From positions 1,612,001 to 1,676,000 of the forward strand of contig NZ_CP016761.1 of assembly GCF_001642935.1 (NCBI RefSeq): a DNA stretch of 64,000 nucleotides, read 5' to 3'. Every line of letters begins with the position of its first letter. Position 1 is the first letter of the stretch. A program made the translations under genes and the position numbers. The notes below the pieces were generated by a model. The model ran no database searches and was not told the DNA's origin. It was given only the letters and a program-made list of their open reading frames with translations. The DNA is from Fictibacillus arsenicus (lineage in GTDB: Bacteria > Bacillota > Bacilli > Bacillales > Fictibacillaceae). Shown here piece by piece: positions 54,936 to 62,446 of this stretch.

Positions 54936-55166
54936 ATGGGTTATATTTTACCGTATGTCCCAATCCAAAATATCCAATATGCGGTTCGGATGGAAAAGCC
55001 ACAACGAGGTCTTCCGGTCGTCTCTGCTGTTCCTCCAATTCAAAACGAAACGGTGCCTACACCATCCAGCCAGAAGAATCATGATCCTTCAGGAGTAAAA
55101 AAGAGATTTCATCAAGTCTTGAGTGAAATAGAAGGAAAAGGATTGATTATTAACGAAACCATTTAA
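54936..55166 (+). CDS. Small protein (76 aa), MGYILP-type, unknown
   Basis: An ATG behind AAAAGGAGATGAAAGCAG opens a 76-residue frame. It has an aromatic N terminus (MGYILPYVPIQNIQYAVRM), a Pro/Gln middle and a helical end (VKKRFHQVLSEIEGKGLIIN). Starts of the MGYILP kind are seen in small Bacillaceae proteins of unknown role. A terminator overlaps the stop. An overlapping longer frame from 54823 has no binding site and is rejected. Confidence 0.65.
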   Translation: MGYILPYVPIQNIQYAVRMEKPQRGLPVVSAVPPIQNETVPTPSSQKNHDPSGVKKRFHQVLSEIEGKGLIINETI

Positions 55167-55183
55167 TAGGTTTCTTTTTTTTT
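55155..55183 (+). terminator. Terminator after the 76-aa protein gene
   Basis: GAAACC / GGTTTC short stem with an 8-nt loop and a run of nine T. Confidence 0.65.
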
Positions 55184-55249
55184 GGTCTTAATCCGAAAAA
55201 GAGTTACCGAGACAGAAAAAACTATTAACTAACATCTGAGGTGATCCCG

Positions 55250-56167
55250 TTGGAATTTATTGAAATTAAAGAGGGTTGCTTTTATATTAAAAGTGCTGTC
55301 AATATAGGTTACATCGTTAGCGAGGATAGAAGTGCAGGTATGCTGATCGACGCAGGTCTTGAGTCATCTGCTGCAAAAAAAGCAATTAAACTGCTGCAGG
55401 ACAAAAAGCTTCCAATTACGCATTTGTTTATTACTCACGCACATGCTGACCATTTTGGAGGCGCGCAATATATACAAAAAAACCATAAAGTTCATACAAT
55501 AGCTCCTTCACTTGAAGAAGCCATTATGAGATATCCTATTCTAGAACCGATGTACTTGTTTCATGGCAATACACCATTAAAAGAGATGCGGAACAAATTT
55601 TTAGAAGCTCCCTCCATACAAATTGATGAAATTTGTGAGTCAGGAATTTGGAGCGATGGTTCGTTTGAAGTTGAATTCATTCATTTGCCTGGTCATAGTC
55701 ATAATCAATTCGGGATTTTATACAATGAGATACTTTTTGCAGCTGATGCGTTTCTCGGCATGGAAGTTATAGAAAAACATAAGATTCCTTTTATCGTTGA
55801 CTCCGCTTCAAATTTCTCAACACTAGATTATCTCCTTCGTGTAAAAGTTGACGGAATGCTCCCGGGACATGGTGCTTTTTCAGATAAGTACAAGGATACG
55901 ATAAGAGGGAATATTGAAGTCCACCAAAGACTATTGAGCCAAATGAATAATTTCTTGATCGCGTGTGGCGATCGCGGTCTTTCGTTGGAAGACCTCATTG
56001 CAAAAATGCTTGTTAAACATGAGATTGAACCTGCAAATTTCGGAATGTATTCTTTATTCAGAACAGCTATAACAGCATACTTAATTCAGCTAATTGAAGA
56101 AGGGAAAGCGGTTTATACCATAAAAGAAGGGCGACCTGTTATTTTTTCGGGTCAGTCATCGGCATGA
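55250..56167 (+). CDS. Metallo-beta-lactamase-fold hydrolase
   Basis: The 305-residue protein has the HxHxDH site in ITHAHADHFGGAQY (about residues 63-76), a second histidine in HLPGHSHNQFGI, the bridging Asp in FAADAFLG and the last His in MLPGHGAF. It is a binuclear-zinc hydrolase of unknown substrate (glyoxalase II/RNase Z-like superfamily). The TTG start is chosen because GAGGTGA lies 5-6 bases ahead; an upstream GTG overlaps that site. It overlaps the convergent DUF421 gene by 29 bases. Confidence 0.85.
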   Translation: MEFIEIKEGCFYIKSAVNIGYIVSEDRSAGMLIDAGLESSAAKKAIKLLQDKKLPITHLFITHAHADHFGGAQYIQKNHKVHTIAPSLEEAIMRYPILEPMYLFHGNTPLKEMRNKFLEAPSIQIDEICESGIWSDGSFEVEFIHLPGHSHNQFGILYNEILFAADAFLGMEVIEKHKIPFIVDSASNFSTLDYLLRVKVDGMLPGHGAFSDKYKDTIRGNIEVHQRLLSQMNNFLIACGDRGLSLEDLIAKMLVKHEIEPANFGMYSLFRTAITAYLIQLIEEGKAVYTIKEGRPVIFSGQSSA

Positions 56168-56834
56168 TTAACAGTTTCCCTTCTGAAAATTCTGCATAAA
56201 GAACCTCTTCAACAGATTTATAACCATGCTCATGAATCTGATTTAATAGTTTCTTTTTTGATATTCCAGCGGTTGAAAGATTATCCGTATTTATTTCTCC
56301 ATCTAGAATTAGAGTAACAGGAAGTTCAGGCTGTTGTCCTGTTTGCATATTCAAGTCTTGTCTATTTGGTGATCCGTATTGATATTTCGGCAATATGCTA
56401 AGTGTGCCGTTTGTTTCTAAGATGGCATATTCGACTTCGCGAAGACTGAAGTATCCTTTTTGCCGGACTAAGTTTTGCAGCTGATTTATATCAAGCTTGC
56501 TCTTCTTAAGCTGATCTCGATCTAACAATCCTTTGCGGATAACAATAGTAGGCGCACCTTCTAGCACTTTACGAGTACCTTTGAATTTTTGTGAGATGAT
56601 CTCTATCAAATATACGAGAGAACCCCATATTAAAATAGCGTACAAAATGACAAAAATAGAAGTCTCGTCATCATACATTGCATTACCCACTAATTCGCCT
56701 AAAAAGATGGACGAAATAAAATCAAATGGAGTAATCTGTGAAATTTGAGTTTTTCCTAAAATTTTTGTAAGGATAAAAAGAGCCAGAAAGCCCACAATCA
56801 GTTCTGTAGTTAGTTGTCCCACATGTATGTCCAT
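56139..56834 (-). CDS. DUF421 membrane protein (YetF/YrbG family)
   Basis: The 231-residue protein has three membrane segments in the first 90 residues (ELIVGFLALFILTKILGKTQ, FVILYAILIWGSLVYLI). A cytoplasmic part has GAPTIVIRKGLLDRDQLKKS, VEYAILETNGTLSILPKYQ and LILDGEINTDNL, the usual DUF421 plus DUF1657-like pattern. Function unknown; some members are spore-related. An in-frame TTG one codon upstream is an alternative start. Confidence 0.88.
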   Translation of the reverse strand: MDIHVGQLTTELIVGFLALFILTKILGKTQISQITPFDFISSIFLGELVGNAMYDDETSIFVILYAILIWGSLVYLIEIISQKFKGTRKVLEGAPTIVIRKGLLDRDQLKKSKLDINQLQNLVRQKGYFSLREVEYAILETNGTLSILPKYQYGSPNRQDLNMQTGQQPELPVTLILDGEINTDNLSTAGISKKKLLNQIHEHGYKSVEEVLYAEFSEGKLLIMPMTDPKK

Positions 56835-56900
56835 CAACCGTATCTCCTCATAATAAACGTATTACTGTTCAGTTTTGACGAGATAGGATGTTTATAAACT

Positions 56901-56945
56901 AAAAAAGTATTGATTCCGTCACTCGGACGAATTCAATACTTTTTT
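56901..56945 (-). terminator. Terminator of the yjcH-yjcG-yjcF operon
   Basis: On the minus strand AAAGTATTGA / TCAATACTTTTTT stem with inner TTC/GAA pairs. It overlaps the last codons of yjcF. Confidence 0.8.
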
Positions 56946-57359
56946 CATGGCTACATGAGGTATGTTGGCATCTAAAAATGGTTCTGAGGATGTGGTTTGA
57001 TACCCCAGTTTTTTATAAAAGTCTTCTGCCTGAATTTGTGCATATAATATAAGGCTCGGAATAGATAGATCTTTAGCTGTCTGTTCCATAGCTATCATCA
57101 ATTCTTCACCTAATCCTTTTTTTCGATGTGATGAAAGGATGCAAACCCGTTCAACTTTACCTTCACCATTAACTTCGCGGAGTCTGGATGCTCCAACAGG
57201 CTTGCTGTTTTCATCGTACAAAACAAAATGAGTAGCGGAATCTTCGTACTCATCGATCTCTTCGCTTTCGTCAATTTGTTGTTCCTGTACGAATACATCT
57301 CTTCTAACTTCTAATGCATCTCTATATCCTTGTTCATCAGATGTATACTTTTTAATCAA
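56919..57359 (-). CDS. yjcF: GNAT acetyltransferase YjcF
   Basis: The 146-residue GNAT protein matches B. subtilis YjcF: YRDALEVRRDVFVQEQQIDE, SRLREVNGEGKVERVCIL, HRKKGLGEELMIAME (acetyl-CoA loop) and FYKKLGYQTTSSEPFLDANI. Substrate unknown. It has a TTG start 5 bases behind the yjcG stop. Gene order yjcH-yjcG-yjcF on one strand equals B. subtilis. Confidence 0.9.
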   Translation of the reverse strand: MIKKYTSDEQGYRDALEVRRDVFVQEQQIDESEEIDEYEDSATHFVLYDENSKPVGASRLREVNGEGKVERVCILSSHRKKGLGEELMIAMEQTAKDLSIPSLILYAQIQAEDFYKKLGYQTTSSEPFLDANIPHVAMKKVLNSSE

Positions 57360-57364
57360 ACTTA

Positions 57365-57880
57365 TTAGACACCCTTTCCAAGACGAAATGTTTCATATAC
57401 TGTCCAGTATCCATTCTCCAGCTGGTAGAGAAGCTGGAAACGATCGATCTGTTCTTCGTGTTCAATGTCAATCATACGAAGGCGCTCCAAAACATCTGAA
57501 TGCTCTTCGTCTGATAGTTTTTGTCCCAATGTTAAATGGGGAACGAAATTATAAGGCTGCTGGTGATCAAGGGGACCTGAATACAGCTGATCGTGCAGTG
57601 ACTTTAATTCTTCAGCTTCGTTTACTTTTAAGTAGATTACATTATTAACAGGATGGAACGAACCAACTTTGTTAATCTTAATTGAAAATGGATTAATGTT
57701 CTGAGCTACAGATGAGATATAGGAAATCTGATCCTGAAGCTCTTCTTCAGTCGCCTCAAATGGTTCCTTTAACGTGATGTGAGGTGCGATAAGGGCATAG
57801 TGTGGATCGTACCTTTTTCGGTATGAATTTACTTTGTCTTGTAGATTTTTTGATGGAAAAATAGCAATACCATATTTCAT
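57365..57880 (-). CDS. yjcG: 2H phosphoesterase family protein YjcG
   Basis: The 171 residues match B. subtilis YjcG exactly in length. The two HxT motifs of 2'-5' RNA ligase-like enzymes are present: [11 protein letters not shown] and FVPHLTLGQ. The ATG behind GGGAGGAAGAATT gives the family N terminus [14 protein letters not shown]; longer starts are unsupported. RNA or cyclic-phosphate substrate is expected but unproven. Confidence 0.92.
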   Translation of the reverse strand: MKYGIAIFPSKNLQDKVNSYRKRYDPHYALIAPHITLKEPFEATEEELQDQISYISSVAQNINPFSIKINKVGSFHPVNNVIYLKVNEAEELKSLHDQLYSGPLDHQQPYNFVPHLTLGQKLSDEEHSDVLERLRMIDIEHEEQIDRFQLLYQLENGYWTVYETFRLGKGV

Positions 57881-57939
57881 AATTCTTCCTCCCTCATCTT
57901 TTGAAATAGTATACCAAATATTCTTTTTATTTCCCACAG

Positions 57940-58671
57940 TTAGCGATTATTGTAAAGAAAAGTTAATGCGGGGACTAAATCTTTTTGCCAGTTTACCCAA
58001 AGATGATTACCCTGAAACTCTGAGTATTCATAATCCAGAGCAAAATTGTTTAGCAGCTTGTTCATTCTGCGGTTTGGTGCAAGGAAATCTTTTGTTATTC
58101 CTTCAGGATTAGTGAAGCTATGTTCTTCATCGCCAATGGAATGATAGATCGTTAATGTTTGCATTTGTTCGATAGATTCAACGGTTTGCAGCAGTTCCTC
58201 TGGAATATAAGGCGATTGCACAATCACTTTTCCAAAGGTATTCGGATATAAAAGACTAAGTTTCATAGCCACATACCCGCCAAGTGAATCTCCGATTAAT
58301 CCCATGCCTGCGCCTAGCTGTAATGTGTTGAATTTCTCATTTAAATAGGCTGTCAATTCATATGCCATAAACCGTATATAATTCTCGTGTTTTTCACCTG
58401 ATGGATCATATTTTGCTTTTCTGTCTTCAATTCCTTTATGGTTCACCCCAATAATTATACAATCTTCTATTTGGTGTTCTTCCATCAAGCGGTCAGCCGT
58501 TTTTGCCAGCTTTCCTAATTGAAAATAATCCCTGCCATCCTGTGCTATTAATATTGGATATTTTACTAGCGGGGTGTACCGTGATGGAAGATAGATTAGT
58601 AAATCTATTGTTTCATCTAAATATTTGCTCTGAATTTTATCGTCTGTAATGGAACCTTTAAGAATGGCCAT
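57940..58671 (-). CDS. yjcH: Esterase D-like alpha/beta hydrolase YjcH
   Basis: The 243-residue enterochelin-esterase-like protein has [15 protein letters not shown], the nucleophile in [17 protein letters not shown] and [12 protein letters not shown]; the catalytic His is in [11 protein letters not shown] near the C terminus. Matches B. subtilis YjcH in order and size. Ribosome binding site AAAGGAGG. First gene of the operon. Confidence 0.9.
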   Translation of the reverse strand: MAILKGSITDDKIQSKYLDETIDLLIYLPSRYTPLVKYPILIAQDGRDYFQLGKLAKTADRLMEEHQIEDCIIIGVNHKGIEDRKAKYDPSGEKHENYIRFMAYELTAYLNEKFNTLQLGAGMGLIGDSLGGYVAMKLSLLYPNTFGKVIVQSPYIPEELLQTVESIEQMQTLTIYHSIGDEEHSFTNPEGITKDFLAPNRRMNKLLNNFALDYEYSEFQGNHLWVNWQKDLVPALTFLYNNR

Positions 58672-58809
58672 AAACGGACCTCCTTTGCTGACATCATATT
58701 AAGTAAAAGCGTTTTCATTCGGCTCGTATAATTGTAACATATAATGCTATAATGAAAGAATCAATACGAATGACGATTAATAGTGAACATGAAGATGAGG
58801 TGAAGTCTG

Positions 58810-59367
58810 TTGAAAAATAGAGTGCACAGTAGGGAAGTCGAAGCGGCAGCTAGAAGGCTGCTGAATGAAAGAGGCGTCACCATACCTGAGATCGCAGAAA
58901 TCGTTTATGAAATGCAAATTCCATTTTCACCAGGACTGACTAAAGAAGAATGTATCGAGAGCGTTGATGCAGTCTTAATGAAAAGAGAAATTCAACACGC
59001 TATTTTAGTAGGTGTAGAACTCGATATATTGGCTGAGCAAAAAAAACTATCAGAACCTTTGCAGAGTATCGTTGAACAGGATGAAGGATTGTTCGGGGTG
59101 GATGAAACGATTGCCCTCGGTGCTGTATTTGGATACGGAAGCATCGCTGTTACGACTTTTGGCCACTTAGATAAATTTAAGATGGGCATCATACAAAAGC
59201 TTGATACAAAGATAGCAAACGGAAAAGTTCATACTTTCTTAGATGACCTGGTTGCAAGTATTGCTGCCAACGCCTCAAGCCGGCTTGCACACAGACTTCG
59301 CGATAAGCAGGAGCGACTGACAGCTGAAGAAATCGCACAGCATGAAAATGAAGAAAAAATAGGTTAA
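58810..59367 (+). CDS. Phosphatidylglycerophosphatase A-like protein
   Basis: The 185-residue protein has the PgpA signature DETIALGAVFGYGSIAVTTF and DKFKMGIIQKLD; the DDLVASIAANA helix follows. PgpA-type enzymes dephosphorylate phosphatidylglycerophosphate, while this soluble Bacillus group (YutG type) has an uncertain reaction. TTG start behind GATGAGGTGAAG. Strong terminator after. Confidence 0.85.
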   Translation: MKNRVHSREVEAAARRLLNERGVTIPEIAEIVYEMQIPFSPGLTKEECIESVDAVLMKREIQHAILVGVELDILAEQKKLSEPLQSIVEQDEGLFGVDETIALGAVFGYGSIAVTTFGHLDKFKMGIIQKLDTKIANGKVHTFLDDLVASIAANASSRLAHRLRDKQERLTAEEIAQHENEEKIG

Positions 59368-59371
59368 TAGA

Positions 59372-59400
59372 GGAGCCTCCGCGCTGGCGGAGGTTTTTTT
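59372..59400 (+). terminator. Terminator of the PgpA-like gene
   Basis: CCTCCGC / GCGGAGG with a short loop and TTTTTTT. Confidence 0.9.
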
Positions 59401-59440
59401 ATGTTTTGAGAGCAGAGTGTTTGTCGAAAAATCTATAAAT

Positions 59441-59559
59441 AAACTTGAAGGACCATAAAATAATTTGAAGGCTCATAAAATCTGTTGAAGGACCATAAAC
59501 TTTTTTGAAGGATCATAAAAATAAATGAAGGCTCATAAATGGTGTGCAGGCTGATAAAG
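59441..59559. repeat. Six-unit 20-bp tandem array before tRNA-Val
   Basis: TTGAAGG(A/C)(C/T)CATAAA recurs with an exact 20-bp period from 59441 for five units; a sixth, diverged unit (TGCAGGCTGATAAA) is set 19 bp on. Cores alternate GGACC, GGCTC, GGACC, GGATC, GGCTC. About 4-6 bases per unit are variable. No open reading frame or dyad explains it. Confidence 0.88.
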
Positions 59560-59622
59560 TCAATTTTTTATTGACAGACCAGCTGCCCTGTCGTATATTT
59601 TTAATTGTTCCGAAAAAATAAA

Positions 59623-59698
59623 GATCCGATAGCTCAGCTGGGAGAGCGCCACCTTGACAGGGTGGAGGTCGGGGGTTCGAACCCCTCTCGGGTCACCA
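59623..59698 (+). tRNA. tRNA-Val (anticodon GAC)
   Basis: The 76-nt cloverleaf has acceptor GATCCGA pairing with TCGGGTC (one G-T), D-stem GCTC/GAGC and anticodon stem CCACC/GGTGG around loop TTGACAG (anticodon GAC). The T-arm is GGGGG-TTCGAAC-CCCTC, and CCA is encoded. It is a lone tRNA with no rRNA genes. Confidence 0.95.
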
Positions 59699-59810
59699 TA
59701 ACAAAGTATATTAAACTCTTTCTACAAAAGGGTTTTTTTCTTTTTATTTTCAAGAAAGTAGTGAACTCTCTTTATTTCACGATTGAAACTGTTATAGTCT
59801 TTCTTTATTA

Positions 59811-59852
59811 GGTACCTTGACAGGGGTTACAACCACTTTCGTGTCACCATAA
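59811..59852 (+). repeat. Decayed partial copy of the tRNA-Val 3' half
   Basis: ACCTTGACAGG, a gap, then GTGTCACCATAA reproduces the tRNA anticodon loop and 3' end (ACCTTGACAGG and GGGTCACCATAA) about 163 bp downstream, with the T-arm degraded to GGTTACAACC. It cannot fold as a tRNA. Such 3'-end duplications are typical footprints of integrase-type recombination; none is encoded nearby. Confidence 0.65.
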
Positions 59853-59955
59853 ACATATATTTGATTTTATGACTGTAATTCTTGTATCAAGGGTTACAGG
59901 CTTTTTGTTTATTAGGTAATCATTTTATTAATGTATTTCTTTTTTCAAGTTCGTA

Positions 59956-59983
59956 ACGAGCAGGAGATATCTAACATAAAATA
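59956..59983 (+). promoter_or_regulatory. Candidate sigma-K promoter of the sulfotransferase gene
   Basis: AC at 59956-59957, a 17-bp spacer, CATAAAATA at 59975-59983, matching the sigma-K consensus AC-17-CATAnnnTA exactly. The leader would be about 110 nt. The region between the tRNA and this point (59699-59955) holds the tRNA fragment, two TTTATTAGGTA repeats (59807 and 59909) and nothing else recognised. Confidence 0.55.
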
Positions 59984-60103
59984 TTATGTATTAAAAAATT
60001 TATAGTTTTAAGTTTCTCGATTGGACGGAAGGGCTGACGAAAAGGAATTAGTTCTTTAAAAATTTTTATATGAAAGTAATCATTTTTAGGAGGAAGTGGA
60101 GCG

Positions 60104-60814
60104 ATGGCAGAAAAATTACTTATTTTTATGCATATCCCTAAATCAGGGGGGACTACACTTAATTCCATATTCAGAAATTGTTATAAAAATAATGAAATTT
60201 TTGATCATGTTGAACAGGCAGAAATGAGGGAACGATTTAATCGTTCAAGCATTCGGAATCAAAAGGCAATTAAGGCGGTGTCGGGTCACCACTATTATGG
60301 CGTTCATGAAATTTTTTCAAAACCTTTTTCTTACTTTACTATGATGCGTGAACCCGTAAATCGTGTAGTTTCTTTATATTATTTTCTTAAAGACTATCCC
60401 GGTTATTATCAAAATAATATGAGAAACATGTCTTTAGAAGAATATATCGAATGGGACCCACAGACAAAAAACGGACAGTCTATCCAAATCTGTGGTTCAC
60501 AAGGAAATCTAACTCTGGAAAAAGCAAAAGAAAATTTAAAAACTTTCGATGTTGTCGGTTTAACAGAGATGTTTAATGAATCTCTCTATCTTTTTAAAAG
60601 AAAATATGGTTGGAAAAATATAAATTACACAAAGAAAAACATTACTAAGACCCGTCCATCAATTCAGGAAGTTCCTGCACATATTGTTAAAAAGATAGAA
60701 CAGCAAAACCAATTAGATTTAGAAGTATACAGGCTTGTGAAATTAAACATTATGAATCAACTTAATTTACTTTCGCCTGCTGAATGGGAAGAAATCAAAA
60801 AAATAAATGCATGA
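60104..60814 (+). CDS. PAPS-dependent carbohydrate sulfotransferase (Sulfotransfer_2 type)
   Basis: The 236-residue protein has the 5'-phosphosulfate loop MHIPKSGGTTLNSIF (Lys13-Ser14) near the N terminus. The 3'-phosphate motif is MMREPVNRVVSLYYF (about residues 79-93). These are the two PAPS-binding elements of heparan-sulfate-type sulfotransferases; bacterial members decorate surface glycans. No membrane segment is seen. Ribosome binding site TTAGGAGGAAG. With sat and cysC in the same glycan region it completes a sulfate-to-glycan route. Acceptor unknown. Confidence 0.9.
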   Translation: MAEKLLIFMHIPKSGGTTLNSIFRNCYKNNEIFDHVEQAEMRERFNRSSIRNQKAIKAVSGHHYYGVHEIFSKPFSYFTMMREPVNRVVSLYYFLKDYPGYYQNNMRNMSLEEYIEWDPQTKNGQSIQICGSQGNLTLEKAKENLKTFDVVGLTEMFNESLYLFKRKYGWKNINYTKKNITKTRPSIQEVPAHIVKKIEQQNQLDLEVYRLVKLNIMNQLNLLSPAEWEEIKKINA

Positions 60815-60826
60815 AAGAAAAACCTT

Positions 60827-60873
60827 CTATATTTCTACTCGTTTTTTTAAAAAAAGGAGTAGAAATATAGTTT
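60827..60873. terminator. Long palindrome behind the sulfotransferase gene
   Basis: CTATATTTCTACTC / GAGTAGAAATATAG with an inner T7/A7 pair makes a nearly complete 44-bp palindrome. It ends in TTT only, so the terminator role is probable but not textbook. Confidence 0.6.
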
Positions 60874-60941
60874 GCTAACCTATCCAGTCTTTCATTCTGA
60901 ACATATAATATATCAATTCCTTAAGGAAGGAGATGTATGAT

Positions 60942-61346
60942 ATGGCTCAAATTGTAAGTTACAATGCTAGCGTACCTACAAATTTTAATGATAGTATATC
61001 TAGAACGGTTCCAACCACTCAAATTATACTAGCTGAATTTGGACTTACTATTCCTACAATCGATACAGATGTAGTTTTATCTGGTAGTGTTGGTTTAAGA
61101 TCGGCTTTAGGTGCACCTGATGTTTTATTCAGAGTTCTTCGAGATAGTAGTGTTATTGCATCAACCATTTCTTCGCCATTAGCTATTTTGGAATTCCGTA
61201 ATATTCCGTTAAGTTTTGTTGATCGAAATGTAACAACAGTATTCCACGTATATAGACTGACTGCTCAATTATCTACCTCATCTATCACGACAAATGCCAC
61301 GGTGGTAGGACCTGTAAGTTTAATTGGAAATGCGATTCAAGACTAA
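60942..61346 (+). CDS. ExsC-like exosporium/spore-surface protein
   Basis: The 134-residue beta-rich protein begins MAQIVSYNAS and has TTQIILAEFGLTIP, VLFRVLRDSSVIAST and TNATVVGPVSLIGNAIQD. The pattern (MAQI start, ILAE, LFRI-RD, TVVGP end) recalls exosporium protein C of the B. cereus group; this is from memory and not a search. Thr/Ser-rich, so a possible glycan acceptor. The ATG follows AAGGAAGGAG. An exact CATATAATA lies at 60902 without a good -35. Confidence 0.65.
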   Translation: MAQIVSYNASVPTNFNDSISRTVPTTQIILAEFGLTIPTIDTDVVLSGSVGLRSALGAPDVLFRVLRDSSVIASTISSPLAILEFRNIPLSFVDRNVTTVFHVYRLTAQLSTSSITTNATVVGPVSLIGNAIQD

Positions 61347-61360
61347 TAAAAGAGACTTCC

Positions 61361-61394
61361 AACCCCATTTTAATTATTTTGAAATGGGGTTTTA
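61361..61394 (+). terminator. Terminator of the ExsC-like gene
   Basis: AACCCCATTT / AAATGGGGTT with an 11-nt loop, followed by TT and AT-rich sequence. Confidence 0.8.
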
Positions 61395-61419
61395 ATTGAA
61401 GAACCTTCGTATAAAATGC

Positions 61420-61446
61420 ACAAAAATTAGAAAGAAGCATACTGTA
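61420..61446 (+). promoter_or_regulatory. Candidate sigma-K promoter of GT2 paralogue C
   Basis: AC at 61420-61421, 16-bp spacer, CATACTGTA at 61438-61446 (exact CATAnnnTA). The leader would be long, about 180 nt, and contains three TTCTAATA copies (61543, 61589, 61604). Confidence 0.4.
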
Positions 61447-61633
61447 TAGAAGGTGGCCAAGCTTAGTTAGCAATTGATCTAACTTTTTATCATTTAACGG
61501 GGTAAAAGCAGTCTGTTTTATAGGAATTGTCTCTAAGAGAAATTCTAATAAATTTGATATTAGAGTTTCAAGAATTGACTCTAATAAATTCTAATATTTA
61601 AAATTCTAATAGTATTTGAAAGAAGAGATTTAG

Positions 61634-62353
61634 ATGTCAAAGGTATCTATTATCATTCCATTTTATAATTGTCCTTTTATTGACCAAGCAATTAAAAGTG
61701 CATTAGACCAAACCTATCATAATGTTGAAATAATTGTCGTGAATGATGGTTCAACAAAATTCATTGAAAAAATAAATCCTTTCCAAAACCAAATTCGTTA
61801 TTTTGAAAAACAAAATGGCGGAACTGCAAGTGCTCTAAATTTAGGGATTAAGAAAGCCACAGGAGATTATTTTGCGTGGCTAAGTTCAGATGATATTTTT
61901 GATAAAAACAAAGTATCTACACAATTAGGCTTTATGAAAGAAAATAATGCTTATATTAGTTATACAAATTATTCGTTAATCAACACTCATAACCAATTAA
62001 CCGTTAAAATGGCAGGAAAGTCTTTCAAGGATAAAATAGATTTATTGACAAATTTAAGATCTGAAAACCATATTAATGGCTGTACTGTTATGATGAAGAG
62101 GCAGGTGTTCTCGAGTATTGGATTTTTTAATGAAAAATTAAAGTGTACACAAGATTACGATTTTTGGTTACGTGCAGTACAAAATTATGAATTGTATTAT
62201 TTGCATGAACCGCTGGTGAAATATAGAGTTCACGACCAAATGGGTACACGCAGGTTTACTGATTTATTACTTAAAGAAGTTCGATTTTTACAACAAAAAT
62301 ACAACCATAAACTAATCCAATTAATTAATCAGGAAAGAAAAGGGCAGATATAA
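61634..62353 (+). CDS. Family 2 glycosyltransferase (paralogue C)
   Basis: The 239-residue GT-A enzyme has VSIIIPFYNCPFIDQAIKSA, EIIVVNDGST, YFAWLSSDDI, INGCTVMMKRQ and CTQDYDFWLRAV. It is closest to paralogue A at 37232 (same FIDQAIKSAL-QTY and GGT-SALNLGI blocks), so a duplication links the two glycan segments. Ribosome binding site AAAGAAGAGA is moderate. Confidence 0.9.
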   Translation: MSKVSIIIPFYNCPFIDQAIKSALDQTYHNVEIIVVNDGSTKFIEKINPFQNQIRYFEKQNGGTASALNLGIKKATGDYFAWLSSDDIFDKNKVSTQLGFMKENNAYISYTNYSLINTHNQLTVKMAGKSFKDKIDLLTNLRSENHINGCTVMMKRQVFSSIGFFNEKLKCTQDYDFWLRAVQNYELYYLHEPLVKYRVHDQMGTRRFTDLLLKEVRFLQQKYNHKLIQLINQERKGQI

Positions 62354-62446
62354 AATATTTTGATAATCGGAAGAATTAAATAAAAATTTCTACTTTTAAG
62401 TTTCCTCTCCACACCAAATTTATATTTTCCCATGAAATCATTAAAG

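Noticed and set aside
54823-55098. 91-codon frame overlapping the 76-residue MGYILP gene
   Set aside because: Starts within a terminator without a binding site; the other frame has an excellent one.
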